Shown here: one piece after another, positions 35,868 through 44,100 of the stretch
Numbering within the stretch: the stretch's first letter is position 1
Layout: each line of letters begins with the position of its first letter
Origin: Acidocella sp. 20-57-95
GTDB lineage: Bacteria; Pseudomonadota; Alphaproteobacteria; Acetobacterales; Acetobacteraceae
Direction: 5' to 3'
Length of the DNA stretch: 64,000 nucleotides
Assembly (NCBI GenBank): GCA_002255575.1
Contig: NCAT01000002.1
Span: 186,001 to 250,000 of the forward strand
The notes under the pieces: generated by a model
The model's database searches: none
What the model saw: only the letters and a program-made list of their open reading frames with translations
Told to the model about the DNA's origin: nothing
Translations under genes and position numbers: made by a program

Positions 35868-36762
35868 GGCCGGCCCGTAACACGGGCCGCGCCGCCAGCA
35901 ATACTTCCCGGGTTAAACCTTCCAACAAGCGCTTGCCAATGCGCACATGCTGCCAATAAAGTGGAATATCCAGGCTGCGACCCGGCCATAGATTCACCAG
36001 CCGCCCGGCTTGCAGATGCCCCGCCACCAAAGCCAGCGGACTCATGCCCCAGCCCAGCCCCGCCAAGGCGGCATCAATAAACCCCTGGGTGGATGGCACC
36101 CAATGCGTGGGCGCGTCCAATTCCTCACCCAATGTTTGCCGTACCCAACGCGCCTGCAACCGATCCTTATGGTTAAACCGCAATACCGGCGCCTGCCCCA
36201 GGCATTCAGCATCCACACCTCGCGGAAAATAGCGCTGCGCGTAGCCGGGACTTGCCGCAGCAATATAGCTCATGGTGCCGAGTGGGATGGACCGGCAGCC
36301 CTGCACTGGTTCCGGGTCTGCCGTCACGGCGGCCAGCACCTCGCCAGTACGCAACCGCCCGGCGGTGTGCTCCTCATCATCCAATACCAAATCCAGCAGC
36401 ACGCCAGTTTTCTCGGCAAAGGCGGCGATGGCCGGCATTAGCCACGCGCCGAGGCTATCAGCATTGACCGCAATGCGGATGGTCAAGGGCGCCGGTACCC
36501 CGGCGGCTAAGCTTGGCAAGCTACCGGCCATCTCGCCTTCCAATAGCCGCACCTGCTCCACATGCGCACATAGCCGGGCCCCGGCCTCCGTAGGCGTACA
36601 AGGCTGCCCGCGCACCACCAGCACGGTGCCCATGCGTTCCTCCAGCGCCCGCAAGCGCTGCGAAACTGCCGAGGCGGTAACGCCGAGCGAGGTCGCAGCC
36701 CGCTCAAAACTACCGTCTCGAACAATGGCAGCCAACGCCGCGAGGGATTGATAATCGAACAT
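35857..36762 (-). CDS. argP: LysR-family regulator ArgP (IciA-like)
   Basis: This 301-residue protein has a winged helix-turn-helix (about 3-62: YQSLAALAAIVRDGSFERAA, VTASAVSQRLRALEERMG) with the wording typical of ArgP, and a LysR substrate domain (about 90-295). ArgP senses arginine and lysine and switches on the exporter argO. The gene is divergent from the argO-like gene, 63 bases away, and convergent with the importer operon, so it may balance basic amino acid uptake and export. Confidence 0.9.
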   Translation of the reverse strand: MFDYQSLAALAAIVRDGSFERAATSLGVTASAVSQRLRALEERMGTVLVVRGQPCTPTEAGARLCAHVEQVRLLEGEMAGSLPSLAAGVPAPLTIRIAVNADSLGAWLMPAIAAFAEKTGVLLDLVLDDEEHTAGRLRTGEVLAAVTADPEPVQGCRSIPLGTMSYIAAASPGYAQRYFPRGVDAECLGQAPVLRFNHKDRLQARWVRQTLGEELDAPTHWVPSTQGFIDAALAGLGWGMSPLALVAGHLQAGRLVNLWPGRSLDIPLYWQHVRIGKRLLEGLTREVLLAARPVLRAGLRV

Positions 36763-36825
36763 TGTGATTAGTTTATCTTAATCGTACTTAGTAATTTAAG
36801 CTAGCCTAAGCACTTCTCCAGGTGC
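36763..36825. promoter_or_regulatory. argP-argO divergent control region
   Basis: This A+T-rich 63-base gap must hold both promoters. CTTAA (36777-36781) and TTAAG (36796-36800) form an inverted pair with 14 bases between, and CTTAG/CTAAG half-sites recur at 36787 and 36805. These could be the ArgP site, as LysR boxes are short A/T-rich dyads. No experimental support is possible from sequence alone. Confidence 0.45.
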
Positions 36826-37458
36826 ATGGACACGCCCATGACCAATATATCTGCCTTTACCACCGGCTTTGCCATCTCCGGTGCTCTGATTATCGCCATC
36901 GGCGCCCAGAATAGTTTTGTGCTGCGGCAAGGGCTGCGGCGCGAGCATGTGGGGCCGATTGTGCTGTTCTGCGCCCTGGCTGACTTACTATTCATCGCCA
37001 CCGGCGTGGCTGGGCTCGGCCTGGCGCTTAAACATATGCCGATGCTTTCCGCGATCCTGACTGTTGGCGGCGCATCCTTTTTATTCTGGTATGGCTTAAG
37101 CGCCTTGCGCCGGGCCATCACGCCTAGCACGCTGACCGCCAGCACTGCCCCCACCAACACATCGCTACGCGCCACCTTGCTGCGGACGGCTGGATTCACC
37201 TTTCTTAACCCGCATGTCTATATCGACACGATGGTGCTGGTCGGTGTCATTGGCGGGGCATTGCCGGCCGTTTTCCACCCGGCCTTCGTAGCCGGCGCCG
37301 GCTTCGCCAGCTTGCTGTGGTTTTGCACACTCGGCTTTGGCGCCCGCCTGCTGGCTCCGTTATTTGCCACCAAAAACGCCTGGCGCGCGCTGGATGGGAT
37401 TGTTGCTACCACCATGTTCACGATCGCGGCCCGGTTACTACTCGAGATTATTCACTAA
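36826..37458 (+). CDS. argO: LysE/ArgO-family amino acid exporter
   Basis: The protein is 210 residues with about six membrane segments. The opening GFAISGALIIAIGAQNSFVLRQGLRREHVGPIV is the LysE/ArgO signature region in two adjoining blocks, followed by AGFTFLNPHVYIDTMVLVG. Members export arginine and lysine, including toxic analogues. The ATG at 36826 is used; another at 36838 is possible. It is divergent from argP, the usual arrangement in proteobacteria. Confidence 0.92.
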   Translation: MDTPMTNISAFTTGFAISGALIIAIGAQNSFVLRQGLRREHVGPIVLFCALADLLFIATGVAGLGLALKHMPMLSAILTVGGASFLFWYGLSALRRAITPSTLTASTAPTNTSLRATLLRTAGFTFLNPHVYIDTMVLVGVIGGALPAVFHPAFVAGAGFASLLWFCTLGFGARLLAPLFATKNAWRALDGIVATTMFTIAARLLLEIIH

Positions 37459-37474
37459 CGGCGGGCCGCACCTG

Positions 37475-37672
37475 CTATCTCGGCATAATCAGCAATCTGA
37501 AATTTGCTTTCATTCGCTGAATGGCCAGCCAGCCTGTCCTGACACCACTTCGGGCCACCAACATGACCTTGCGGCCCAAAAACTCCACCTCCCGCGCGAG
37601 CGAACCAGGCAACTCTTTAACCGCAGCCTTGGTGGCACAATGGTAACATGTTGCCGGAGAAAACCGGGGACC
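37475..37672 (-). pseudogene. Relic of a short-chain dehydrogenase/reductase (C-terminal part)
   Basis: On the minus strand a frame ending at TAG (37475) reads YHCATKAAVKELPGSLAREV and then continues with EFLGRKVMLVARSGVRTGW. This resembles the catalytic and following helix region of classical SDR enzymes. The active-site spacing is YxxxxK instead of YxxxK, no start or Rossmann GxxxGxG region is found upstream, and the reading frame fades above about 37670. It looks like a decayed gene fragment. Confidence 0.45.
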
Positions 37673-37987
37673 CGTCAGTGGCCAAATTCCTCACTGACAA
37701 ACGCATCGGTGCCGCACGGTCATCGATGAGCTCGGTAGTCTGTTCAGGATGCTTTCAGAGCTTGACATCATGCGTTATCTCAGCGCGCTGGTGGGGCTTG
37801 GAGCATCCGCGATGTCGCGAAAGCCCGACATGAAGAGGCCGAACTCGAAGTTGCTTCCATACGTGCCGATATCACTTTGTAGCGCGGCTCTAACGATTTT
37901 TATAAAACCTCACGCATGCTGCTGGCCAAAATATTCATTGCAGGTCGCTCAGCCGCTTAATGCCGCCGAGGCCGTTTATATGACCGG
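37673..37987. other. Degenerate stretch with no identifiable gene
   Basis: Several short frames are open here but none has a start with a ribosome site or a recognisable family. One rightward frame reads VIDELGSLFRMLSELDIMRYL (37715-37780) before continuing without a known match, so an old gene fragment is possible. Confidence 0.4.
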
Positions 37988-38371
37988 CTAACTTAAAGAT
38001 TTCCCAAACTTCGCGAACACTTGCGCGTCGCGATTCTCCCGCATCAGCATCGAGATACTTGGTACCTTTTCAAATCCCAGGCCCAGCACGCGCTCCCCAT
38101 CTTCATCCAACGCAACATCCTCGTACTTGGCGCTCGACACCTTCTCCCATTTCGTGGCCTTGCGTACCTCAAGGCTAACCACGGTAACTTTGAACGATAG
38201 CCGCACAATTGCATCCTTGGGCCGACCTGGTTTCATCAAGCTGGGGCAACCCGCCACCATCAACCACCCGTTCTGTTTCGCCCAGAGTGTCAACTCATCC
38301 TGCGTCACAAAACGATTCCATGCGCCAGTTGGCCAGCCCGATCGGTTTTCGACCAACACCGCCAGCAGCAC
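37988..38371 (-). CDS. Hypothetical protein
   Basis: This is a 127-residue frame from a GTG at 38371. It opens with a short hydrophobic run (LLAVLVENRSG) and continues with TQDELTLWAKQNGWLMVAG, AIVRLSFKVTVVSLEVRKATKWEKV and LDEDGERVLGLGFEKVPSIS. Its composition looks protein-like, with balanced charged and hydrophobic residues, but I recognise no family. No convincing ribosome site precedes the start. It lies in a run-down region next to the SDR relic and could be a gene remnant. Confidence 0.35.
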   Translation of the reverse strand: MLLAVLVENRSGWPTGAWNRFVTQDELTLWAKQNGWLMVAGCPSLMKPGRPKDAIVRLSFKVTVVSLEVRKATKWEKVSSAKYEDVALDEDGERVLGLGFEKVPSISMLMRENRDAQVFAKFGKSLS

Positions 38372-38729
38372 CGCCAGCGCGGCGCCGCCTTTCGTTCACA
38401 CAGCATGTCTGACCATTCGAGACGGCGGTTTTGGAGGTTGTTCATGACAGTTTCATAGACAATTAACCAGACCAAAGCGAGCATCGTGACGCAACACCGA
38501 CCGTTAGCTTTGTGCCCTAGGGTCGCCGTTACCGCGCTGATTTGGGTTCGCCTCAAGCGCTCGCGCGTCCTGATGGCATTCAACCGCTAACCTGTTCAAT
38601 TCTCAGTAAGTAAATTCCAAATTAGGGATTGGATTTTGCGCCGGCAAGCCTCATGTTGGCGTGGCATCATCCCTATCCGCGCAACATCCGGCCTCGTCCG
38701 GGTTTCGCCTTCATCGATCGGAGCACACC

Positions 38730-39710
38730 ATGGAGTATGTTAAACTTGGCCGCACCGGCCTCGACGTGTCACGCATCTGGCTCGGTTGCATGAGCTACGG
38801 AATCTCTGACCGCGGCTCCCATGCCTGGACGCTCAACGAGGAACAGAGCCGCCCGTTCATCCGTCATGCGCTGGAGGCCGGGATTAATGTGTTCGATACC
38901 GCGAACGTCTATTCTGACGGCACCAGCGAGGAGTTTGTCGGCCGGGCGCTGAAGGATTTCGCCCGGCGAGAGGAGGTTGTGATCGCCACCAAGGTGCATG
39001 GCCGGATGCATAAGGGCCCGAATGGCGCCGGCCTGTCGCGCCGTGCGATTATGCAGGAAATCGATGCCAGCCTGCGACGGCTCGGCACTGACTATGTCGA
39101 CTTATATCAAATCCATCGCTGGGATTATGAAACACCGATCGAGGAGACGCTGGAAGCACTGCACGACGTGGTGAAGGCCGGCAAGGCCCGCTATATCGGC
39201 GCGTCTTCAATGTTTGCCTGGCAATTTGCAAAAGCGCTGGCGGTTGCCGAACGGCATGGCTGGACCCGCTTCGTTAGCATGCAGAACTACGTCAATTTAC
39301 TGTATCGTGAGGAAGAACGCGAAATGCTGCCGCTCTGCCGTGCCGAAGGGATCGGTGTCGTGCCCTGGAGCCCGCTCGCCCGCGGCCGTTTGACCCGTGA
39401 ATGGGATGAAGCGAGTGCGCGCTCAGAGACTGATGAGTTTGGCAAGAGCCTTTACAAGGGCACTGGCGATGCCGACCGCAAGGTCGTCGATGTCGTTGCC
39501 GCGATTGCTGCCGAGCGCGGGGTTCCACGCGCGCAGATCGCACTCGCCTGGGTGCTCGGTAAGCCTGGCATCACCGCACCGATCGTAGGTGCCACCAAGC
39601 TCGTGCATCTGGACGATGCAATTGCCGCCTCCAAACTCACACTCACCACAGATGAGGTTGTGCGGCTGGAGGCACCCTATGTGCCGCACGGGGTCGTTGG
39701 TTTTTCCTGA
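38730..39710 (+). CDS. Aldo/keto reductase (YajO/AKR11-like)
   Basis: The protein is 326 residues from the ATG at 38730, with GGAG 6 bases upstream. It is a (beta/alpha)8 barrel NADPH-dependent oxidoreductase: the catalytic Asp and Tyr are in INVFDTANVYSDGTSEE, the Lys in VIATKVHG and the His in YQIHRWD. Cofactor-binding segments appear as VPWSPLARGRL and GATKLVHLDDAI. It stands alone between decayed DNA and a convergent barrel gene. The physiological substrate cannot be inferred. Confidence 0.92.
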   Translation: MEYVKLGRTGLDVSRIWLGCMSYGISDRGSHAWTLNEEQSRPFIRHALEAGINVFDTANVYSDGTSEEFVGRALKDFARREEVVIATKVHGRMHKGPNGAGLSRRAIMQEIDASLRRLGTDYVDLYQIHRWDYETPIEETLEALHDVVKAGKARYIGASSMFAWQFAKALAVAERHGWTRFVSMQNYVNLLYREEEREMLPLCRAEGIGVVPWSPLARGRLTREWDEASARSETDEFGKSLYKGTGDADRKVVDVVAAIAAERGVPRAQIALAWVLGKPGITAPIVGATKLVHLDDAIAASKLTLTTDEVVRLEAPYVPHGVVGFS

Positions 39711-39933
39711 TACGTTTTGCCTGCGTTTAAGTTTTAGACCGGACTTTCGGGAGGGGGGGGCGTGACCATACCCAACCAGATTTGTCCTTATGGGTTGGAC
39801 GGCGGCGGCATATCGCGTAATCTCAGTGCGCTCGATAATCCACCCTTAAAATCTTGGATGTCACCCTCTAAACCGAACAGGGCGTCATCCGCCGTTCGGG
39901 GTAGCATGCTCGAAATATGACCACAGTGAGCAC

Positions 39934-39949
39934 GCTCGAATATTCGAGC
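39934..39949. repeat. Perfect 16-base palindrome GCTCGAATATTCGAGC
   Basis: This perfect dyad lies in the 274-base gap between two convergent genes. A related half, GCTCGAAATAT, occurs 26 bases to the left (39908), and CGAAATATTCGAG occurs near 769. It may be an operator or a structured transcript end. There is no T-run, so a classical terminator is unlikely. Confidence 0.4.
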
Positions 39950-39984
39950 AACACGTAAGCGGGTGGTTATACACCCCAGATGCG

Positions 39985-40821
39985 TCAAAAATGCGTAGAA
40001 ACGCCCATACCGCCACCAATATTCGCACTGCCAGCGGTCAGTCCCTTATCGATAAAAAACTGTAAATCGTAGCGCTTCATAAAACTCGTGTCATAGGCAA
40101 GCAAAATATCTGCAGAATTTGGAAATTTCGCCTGAATAGCCGGGTGTCCTGCAAAAACGGCCGTCAGGTAGTGGCCAGGAGAGATGACGCCGGTCACACC
40201 AGCGGTGACAATCGGGACGTTACGAAATTTTTGCCCGGCTGGACTGGCACTGAAGCGGTAACCCAATTTAACAAATGAAAAGAACCGCCTACCAAGCCGC
40301 CAATGTAGCACGCTCCCCGGCTCTTCACTAAATTCGCCAGTGCCCAAGCCATTTTTCCGCGAGCCTGTCGGGATGACCAATACAAAATATGGCGATACGC
40401 CAGGGACAACCCCGAACTGCTGCGAGGCGTAATACTTCCCCTTAATAATGACATCACCCAACCCGGCATGGCTCACCGCCGAGCTGCCAGACCCGATAAC
40501 CTGACCATTAGACACCAACGTTTGACCACGAAGTTCCATGTAAGGAATTGTAATTGAGATTTTTACATTGTTACGCTCGTACGCCGCCGTGAAAGGGAGA
40601 TAATAAATCGAATTTTGCTTGCCGGTACCATAAGTCCCCGAGAAATAAGATGGCTCAACTTTCAGGCTAATCCCGTCACGCGCAAAAGATACTGTTGGAA
40701 GCAAAAGAATTATCAAAGCGTATGAAATTACCTGCGGTGCCTTAAACCACCAAAATTGTCCGCTCGACAGACGGGATGCGTCTAGGGAGGCTTTCCGCCG
40801 CATTTTTGTTGGAGTGCCCAT
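39985..40821 (-). CDS. Outer-membrane beta-barrel protein, phenol-pathway (MetA) transporter-like
   Basis: From the ATG at 40821 the protein is 278 residues. It has a positively charged N-terminus, a hydrophobic signal (VISYALIILLLPTVSFARD) and a barrel of amphipathic strands with GLGDVIIKGKYY and FVLVIPTGSRKNGLGTGEF, which resembles the MetA-pathway family of predicted outer-membrane transporters. The C-terminus ends in phenylalanine (MGVSTHF), as expected for an outer-membrane barrel. A TTG at 40845 would extend the start. Its base composition is more A+T-rich than its neighbours, which may reflect transfer. It is divergent from the DUF6502 gene. Confidence 0.75.
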   Translation of the reverse strand: MGTPTKMRRKASLDASRLSSGQFWWFKAPQVISYALIILLLPTVSFARDGISLKVEPSYFSGTYGTGKQNSIYYLPFTAAYERNNVKISITIPYMELRGQTLVSNGQVIGSGSSAVSHAGLGDVIIKGKYYASQQFGVVPGVSPYFVLVIPTGSRKNGLGTGEFSEEPGSVLHWRLGRRFFSFVKLGYRFSASPAGQKFRNVPIVTAGVTGVISPGHYLTAVFAGHPAIQAKFPNSADILLAYDTSFMKRYDLQFFIDKGLTAGSANIGGGMGVSTHF

Positions 40822-40891
40822 TTGATCACATTTCCCCAATCTCAATTATTTAGACAATTCAGCCCTTGATAAAATTACCAACTATACATAC

Positions 40892-40908
40892 GTGTAAACT
40901 TCTTACAC
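40892..40908. promoter_or_regulatory. 17-base operator-like palindrome upstream of the barrel and DUF6502 genes
   Basis: GTGTAA and TTACAC flank a 5-base centre (ACTTC), giving a perfect 6+5+6 dyad in the divergent gap. It lies 71 bases before the barrel start and 81 before the DUF6502 start, a suitable place for a dimeric regulator. The binding protein is unknown. Confidence 0.45.
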
Positions 40909-40988
40909 ATCTGACGCTTTGATGTCTATCCAAGTCATAACGAAACCGTCCACAAACGGTGTTACTCAAGGTTGTCCTTCTTAGTCTC

Positions 40989-41834
40989 ATGGAAAATGCC
41001 GACCACACACTCATGATCCGCAGATTACTGCAACCACTGATCCGATATCTGATCAGCAAGGGGTGGGGTTATATTGCGCTGCGCGATTTATTAAAAGAAT
41101 GTTATGTGCACGAGGCGGTGCGGGCGAATCAGGTTGAGGGCGATCCTACCGATAGCCTGATCAGTCTTGTCACCGGGATCCACCGGGGCGAGGTAAAGCG
41201 CCTGCGAGCGCTGGCTCTGGAGGCTGAAAACGCCAACAACCGTTTGGCCAAAACCGGCGCCACTTTGGCCGCCAGGGTCGTGGCGACATGGGTCTCAGAC
41301 CCACGCTTTTGCGATAAAAATGGTCAACCGATCCAACTCGCCCTACGCCAGGCCGACGGCGTGAAGGAAGCGGTACCATGGATCGATACTCTGTTGCAGG
41401 CAGCGCGTATCGATATTCGCGGGCGCACAGTTGTAGATGAAATGCTGCGTGCCAAAACCGCTGAATTGGTTGATGAAAAATTCATTCGCTTGGTGCAATC
41501 AGCCCATTTCGGGGCCGACCCGGCAGAGACTTTGTATTTTCTGGGCGCGAATGTAGGTGACCACATGAACGCGGCGTTTCATAATATTAAAGGCGAACAG
41601 CCCCGTTTTATTGAACGTGCCCTATTTCATAACAGCATCTCGGCACAACAGTTGGATACGATTCGTCCGGAGCTTAGCAAGATGGCAGACCATCTATTGC
41701 GTCAAGCCAACCAGCGTTTGCTGGAAGGACAAATTGCCGGTACAGAAGCCGCCTCCGGAGAGAAAATCGAACCGCGTCGTAGATTGCGGCTCGGCGTTTA
41801 TTACTATGAGGCCGATGAGGGTGATGCGCCCTAA
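40989..41834 (+). CDS. DUF6502 family protein
   Basis: This 281-residue protein from the ATG at 40989 is mostly helical. It has LQPLIRYLISKGWGYIALRDLLKE near the N-terminus, a winged-helix-like segment with LVTGIHRGEVKRLRAL, then VVATWVSDPRFCDKNGQP and a C-terminal part with FHNSISAQQLDTIRPELSKMADHLLRQ, a pattern of the DUF6502 family. The N-terminal region looks able to bind DNA, but no function is established that I know of. The last bases overlap the start of the DUF5666 gene, so the two are co-expressed. Confidence 0.72.
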   Translation: MENADHTLMIRRLLQPLIRYLISKGWGYIALRDLLKECYVHEAVRANQVEGDPTDSLISLVTGIHRGEVKRLRALALEAENANNRLAKTGATLAARVVATWVSDPRFCDKNGQPIQLALRQADGVKEAVPWIDTLLQAARIDIRGRTVVDEMLRAKTAELVDEKFIRLVQSAHFGADPAETLYFLGANVGDHMNAAFHNIKGEQPRFIERALFHNSISAQQLDTIRPELSKMADHLLRQANQRLLEGQIAGTEAASGEKIEPRRRLRLGVYYYEADEGDAP

Positions 41835-43086
41835 AATACTCAGCTATGGGCTAGTCTGGGCGCTATGCTTTATGCTGGATGCCAATAGGGCTTGCGCGCA
41901 GCCGAAAGAAGCTGGCGGCATCGGCGGAACTGGCGTTGCCCAGGAAACGGGTGGGATTGGGGGCACCGGCATATCACCGCAGGAAACCGGCGGTATCGGC
42001 GGCACGGGACTGACAAAAGCCGGGCGACTAATCATCGGCTACGGCACCATCCAGGCATTTGGCAGCATTATCATCAATGGGCGCGATTACGGGTTGACCG
42101 CCCACACCGCTCTCACCATTGATGGCCAACCGGCCCCGCTAGCCGAATTACGTGTCGGCCAGCGTGCGCTTGTTTCAGCGCGCATTGGCACTGGGGAGCA
42201 GCAGGTGGCAACGCAGGTCAGCGTGACCCACGCCATCATTGGCCCAATTGGCACTACAAGGAGCGGAGGTTTCAGCGTATTGGGCCAAAATATTCTGCCC
42301 GCCGCCGGAGCAATATTGCCCGCGCCACATTTGCTGACACCGGGCACGCAAGTGGCGGTGAGCGCCATCGCATTGGGACATGGCACGTGGCTGGCTTCAC
42401 GGGTCGATGTCCTGCCCGCCGGCAGTGGTAGCTTCCAACTGCAAGGTCAGGTTGACCAGGTGCGCCCAGCGCAGGGGGGCGCGGTTATTAACGGCGAATT
42501 TATGCTGATGAGCCCCACCACTTTAGCTCAGCTTAACCAAGGCGAGGCATTGGTTGTCACCGGCCAAATCAACGCCAATATGCCGGTGGCAACTGGCCTT
42601 GCGCCTGCACCGCAAATTAGCGGCCCGGTCGGCAGCACGGTGGAGATTGAAGATGCCTTTGTTCCCGCCGGTACAACAGGCCGGTTGGCCGCCCCCGATG
42701 GTATGGTTGCCATCGCGCCACCGCATATTGCCCAAACTGTCTCGCCACAGCTTTCGGTCATCACCGGCACGCTGGGCCCTGATGGCGGCATTGAAATTTC
42801 GCGCATTACAATACCGCAAGCGCCTCACGACGAGGTCACAAGACCGATGCTGTTGAATCATGACGAAACACCAGAAACGATCCATGAACCCACAGAAAAA
42901 ACACCGGCGGTGACTGGCTCGGATGTGGAACCGCCGGCCTCTGCTGCGCCAGAAATTGTAGCGCCCGAGGTTAGCCCGCCTGAAATCAGTCCACCTGAAA
43001 TTAGTCCGCCCGAGATTAGTCCGCCGGAGATCAGTCCACCCGAGATCAGCCCGCCGGAGATTACAACGCCCGACACGAATGATTAG
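41815..43086 (+). CDS. Secreted DUF5666 protein with GGIGGTG and SPPEI repeats
   Basis: The protein is about 423 residues. It has a signal peptide (ILSYGLVWALCFMLDANRACAQ), three GGIGGTG heptads within residues 34-66, then beta-rich DUF5666-type modules (about 75-350, GTIQAFGSIIINGRDYGL, QVDQVRPAQGGAVINGEFML) and a proline-rich tail with six SPPEI units. The start overlaps the DUF6502 gene by 20 bases; an ATG at 41824 is also possible. The protein is probably periplasmic or on the surface, with the tail spanning or bridging. The function is unknown. Confidence 0.72.
   Translation: MRVMRPKILSYGLVWALCFMLDANRACAQPKEAGGIGGTGVAQETGGIGGTGISPQETGGIGGTGLTKAGRLIIGYGTIQAFGSIIINGRDYGLTAHTALTIDGQPAPLAELRVGQRALVSARIGTGEQQVATQVSVTHAIIGPIGTTRSGGFSVLGQNILPAAGAILPAPHLLTPGTQVAVSAIALGHGTWLASRVDVLPAGSGSFQLQGQVDQVRPAQGGAVINGEFMLMSPTTLAQLNQGEALVVTGQINANMPVATGLAPAPQISGPVGSTVEIEDAFVPAGTTGRLAAPDGMVAIAPPHIAQTVSPQLSVITGTLGPDGGIEISRITIPQAPHDEVTRPMLLNHDETPETIHEPTEKTPAVTGSDVEPPASAAPEIVAPEVSPPEISPPEISPPEISPPEISPPEISPPEITTPDTND
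42973..43062 (+). repeat. Six tandem 15-base units encoding SPPEI
   Basis: The units are in frame and vary at third codon positions (AGC/AGT, CCG/CCA/CCC, GAA/GAG, ATC/ATT). The protein repeat is therefore kept while the DNA has drifted, which argues for selection on the proline-rich tail. Confidence 0.9.
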
Positions 43087-43107
43087 TTTGATATCAGATC
43101 AAACTAA
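43083..43107. terminator. Stem-loop between the convergent DUF5666 and epimerase genes
   Basis: A perfect 10-base stem TTAGTTTGAT / ATCAAACTAA with loop ATCAG begins inside the DUF5666 stop codon region and lies 15 bases from the end of the glycan operon. There is no T-run, so it may be a weak bidirectional terminator or a transcript-end stabiliser. Confidence 0.5.
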
Positions 43108-43121
43108 TGCGGGGAGCTGGT

Positions 43122-44087
43122 TTAGCGCTGCGCACACCATTCATGGTACCAAGCCACGAATTTCGGGATACCCTCGGCCAGCGATGTTTTAGGGACAAAG
43201 CCCGTTAAAGCCGCGATTGCATCGATATTCGCGCAAGTCTCGACAGGGTCGGCCAAGGGGCGCGGCGCATTGACCACCTGCGCCTTGCGGCCCAACTCAG
43301 CTTCGAGCAACGCCACCAAATCGCGCACATATTCAGAGCGGTGATTACCAATATTGAACACCCGATGTTCGCCTTCAGTGTCCGGCGGATGGGCAATCAC
43401 ACCCATCACACCAGCGACGATATCGTCAATATATGTGAAATCACGCTGCAACGCGCCGTGCTCGTAAAGCGTGATTGGTTTGCCTGCCATGATCGCCTCG
43501 GCAAACCCGAAATACGCCATATCGGGTCGCCCCCAGGGGCCATACACTGTAAAAAATCGCAAGCCGGATTGTTGTATGCCGTATAAGTGGGCGTAAGCCA
43601 CGCTCATCATCTCATCAGCCCGCTTGGTGGCTGCATAAAGCGATTGTGGGCGGTCCACGCGCGCAGATTCATGGTAGGGTAAAGCGGAACCAGCCCCATA
43701 GACAGATGAGGAAGAAGCATACACCAAATGCCGCAATTTCGGCGCATAGCGAGCGAGTTCCAGCACCGATAAATGGCCGGTTAGATTGGAGACTGCATAA
43801 GCAAAAGGCTGTTCGATGGAGTAACGCACGCCCGCTTGGGCTGCGAGATGCACAATAATCTCCGCCTCACGCCCCACTTCAAGCAGCTTGGCATGGTCGG
43901 CAATATTCAGCTCATGAAATGAGAATTGCGAAAATGCTGCTAGTTTTGCAAGCCGCGCCCGCTTCAGGGCGGGGCTGTAATAGGCGTTAACATCATCCAC
44001 CCCCACCACCCGCGCCCCGCGCTGTAATAAAGCGGTTGCGACGTGATAGCCGATGAAGCCGGCGGCGCCGGTAATTAAAAAACTCAC
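43122..44087 (-). CDS. NAD-dependent sugar-nucleotide epimerase (UDP-glucuronate 4-epimerase-like)
   Basis: This 321-residue extended SDR protein has the Rossmann motif GAAGFIGYH, the DDVNAYYSPALKRARL segment seen in UDP-glucuronate epimerases, the catalytic YAATK and GPWGRPDMAYFGFAEAI. It probably converts UDP-glucuronate, made by the neighbouring Ugd, to UDP-galacturonate. It is the last gene of the glycan operon, 13 bases after ugd. Confidence 0.88.
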   Translation of the reverse strand: MSFLITGAAGFIGYHVATALLQRGARVVGVDDVNAYYSPALKRARLAKLAAFSQFSFHELNIADHAKLLEVGREAEIIVHLAAQAGVRYSIEQPFAYAVSNLTGHLSVLELARYAPKLRHLVYASSSSVYGAGSALPYHESARVDRPQSLYAATKRADEMMSVAYAHLYGIQQSGLRFFTVYGPWGRPDMAYFGFAEAIMAGKPITLYEHGALQRDFTYIDDIVAGVMGVIAHPPDTEGEHRVFNIGNHRSEYVRDLVALLEAELGRKAQVVNAPRPLADPVETCANIDAIAALTGFVPKTSLAEGIPKFVAWYHEWCAQR

Positions 44088-44100
44088 TCAAACACTCCGC

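Noticed and set aside
42973..43062. Tandem 15-base repeats considered as a CRISPR-like or satellite array
   Set aside because: There are no spacers, the unit is 15 bases and in frame, and the drift is at third codon positions, so it is coding.
42858..43076. Leftward frame with repeated SGGLI units
   Set aside because: It is only the reverse reading of the SPPEI repeats in the DUF5666 gene.
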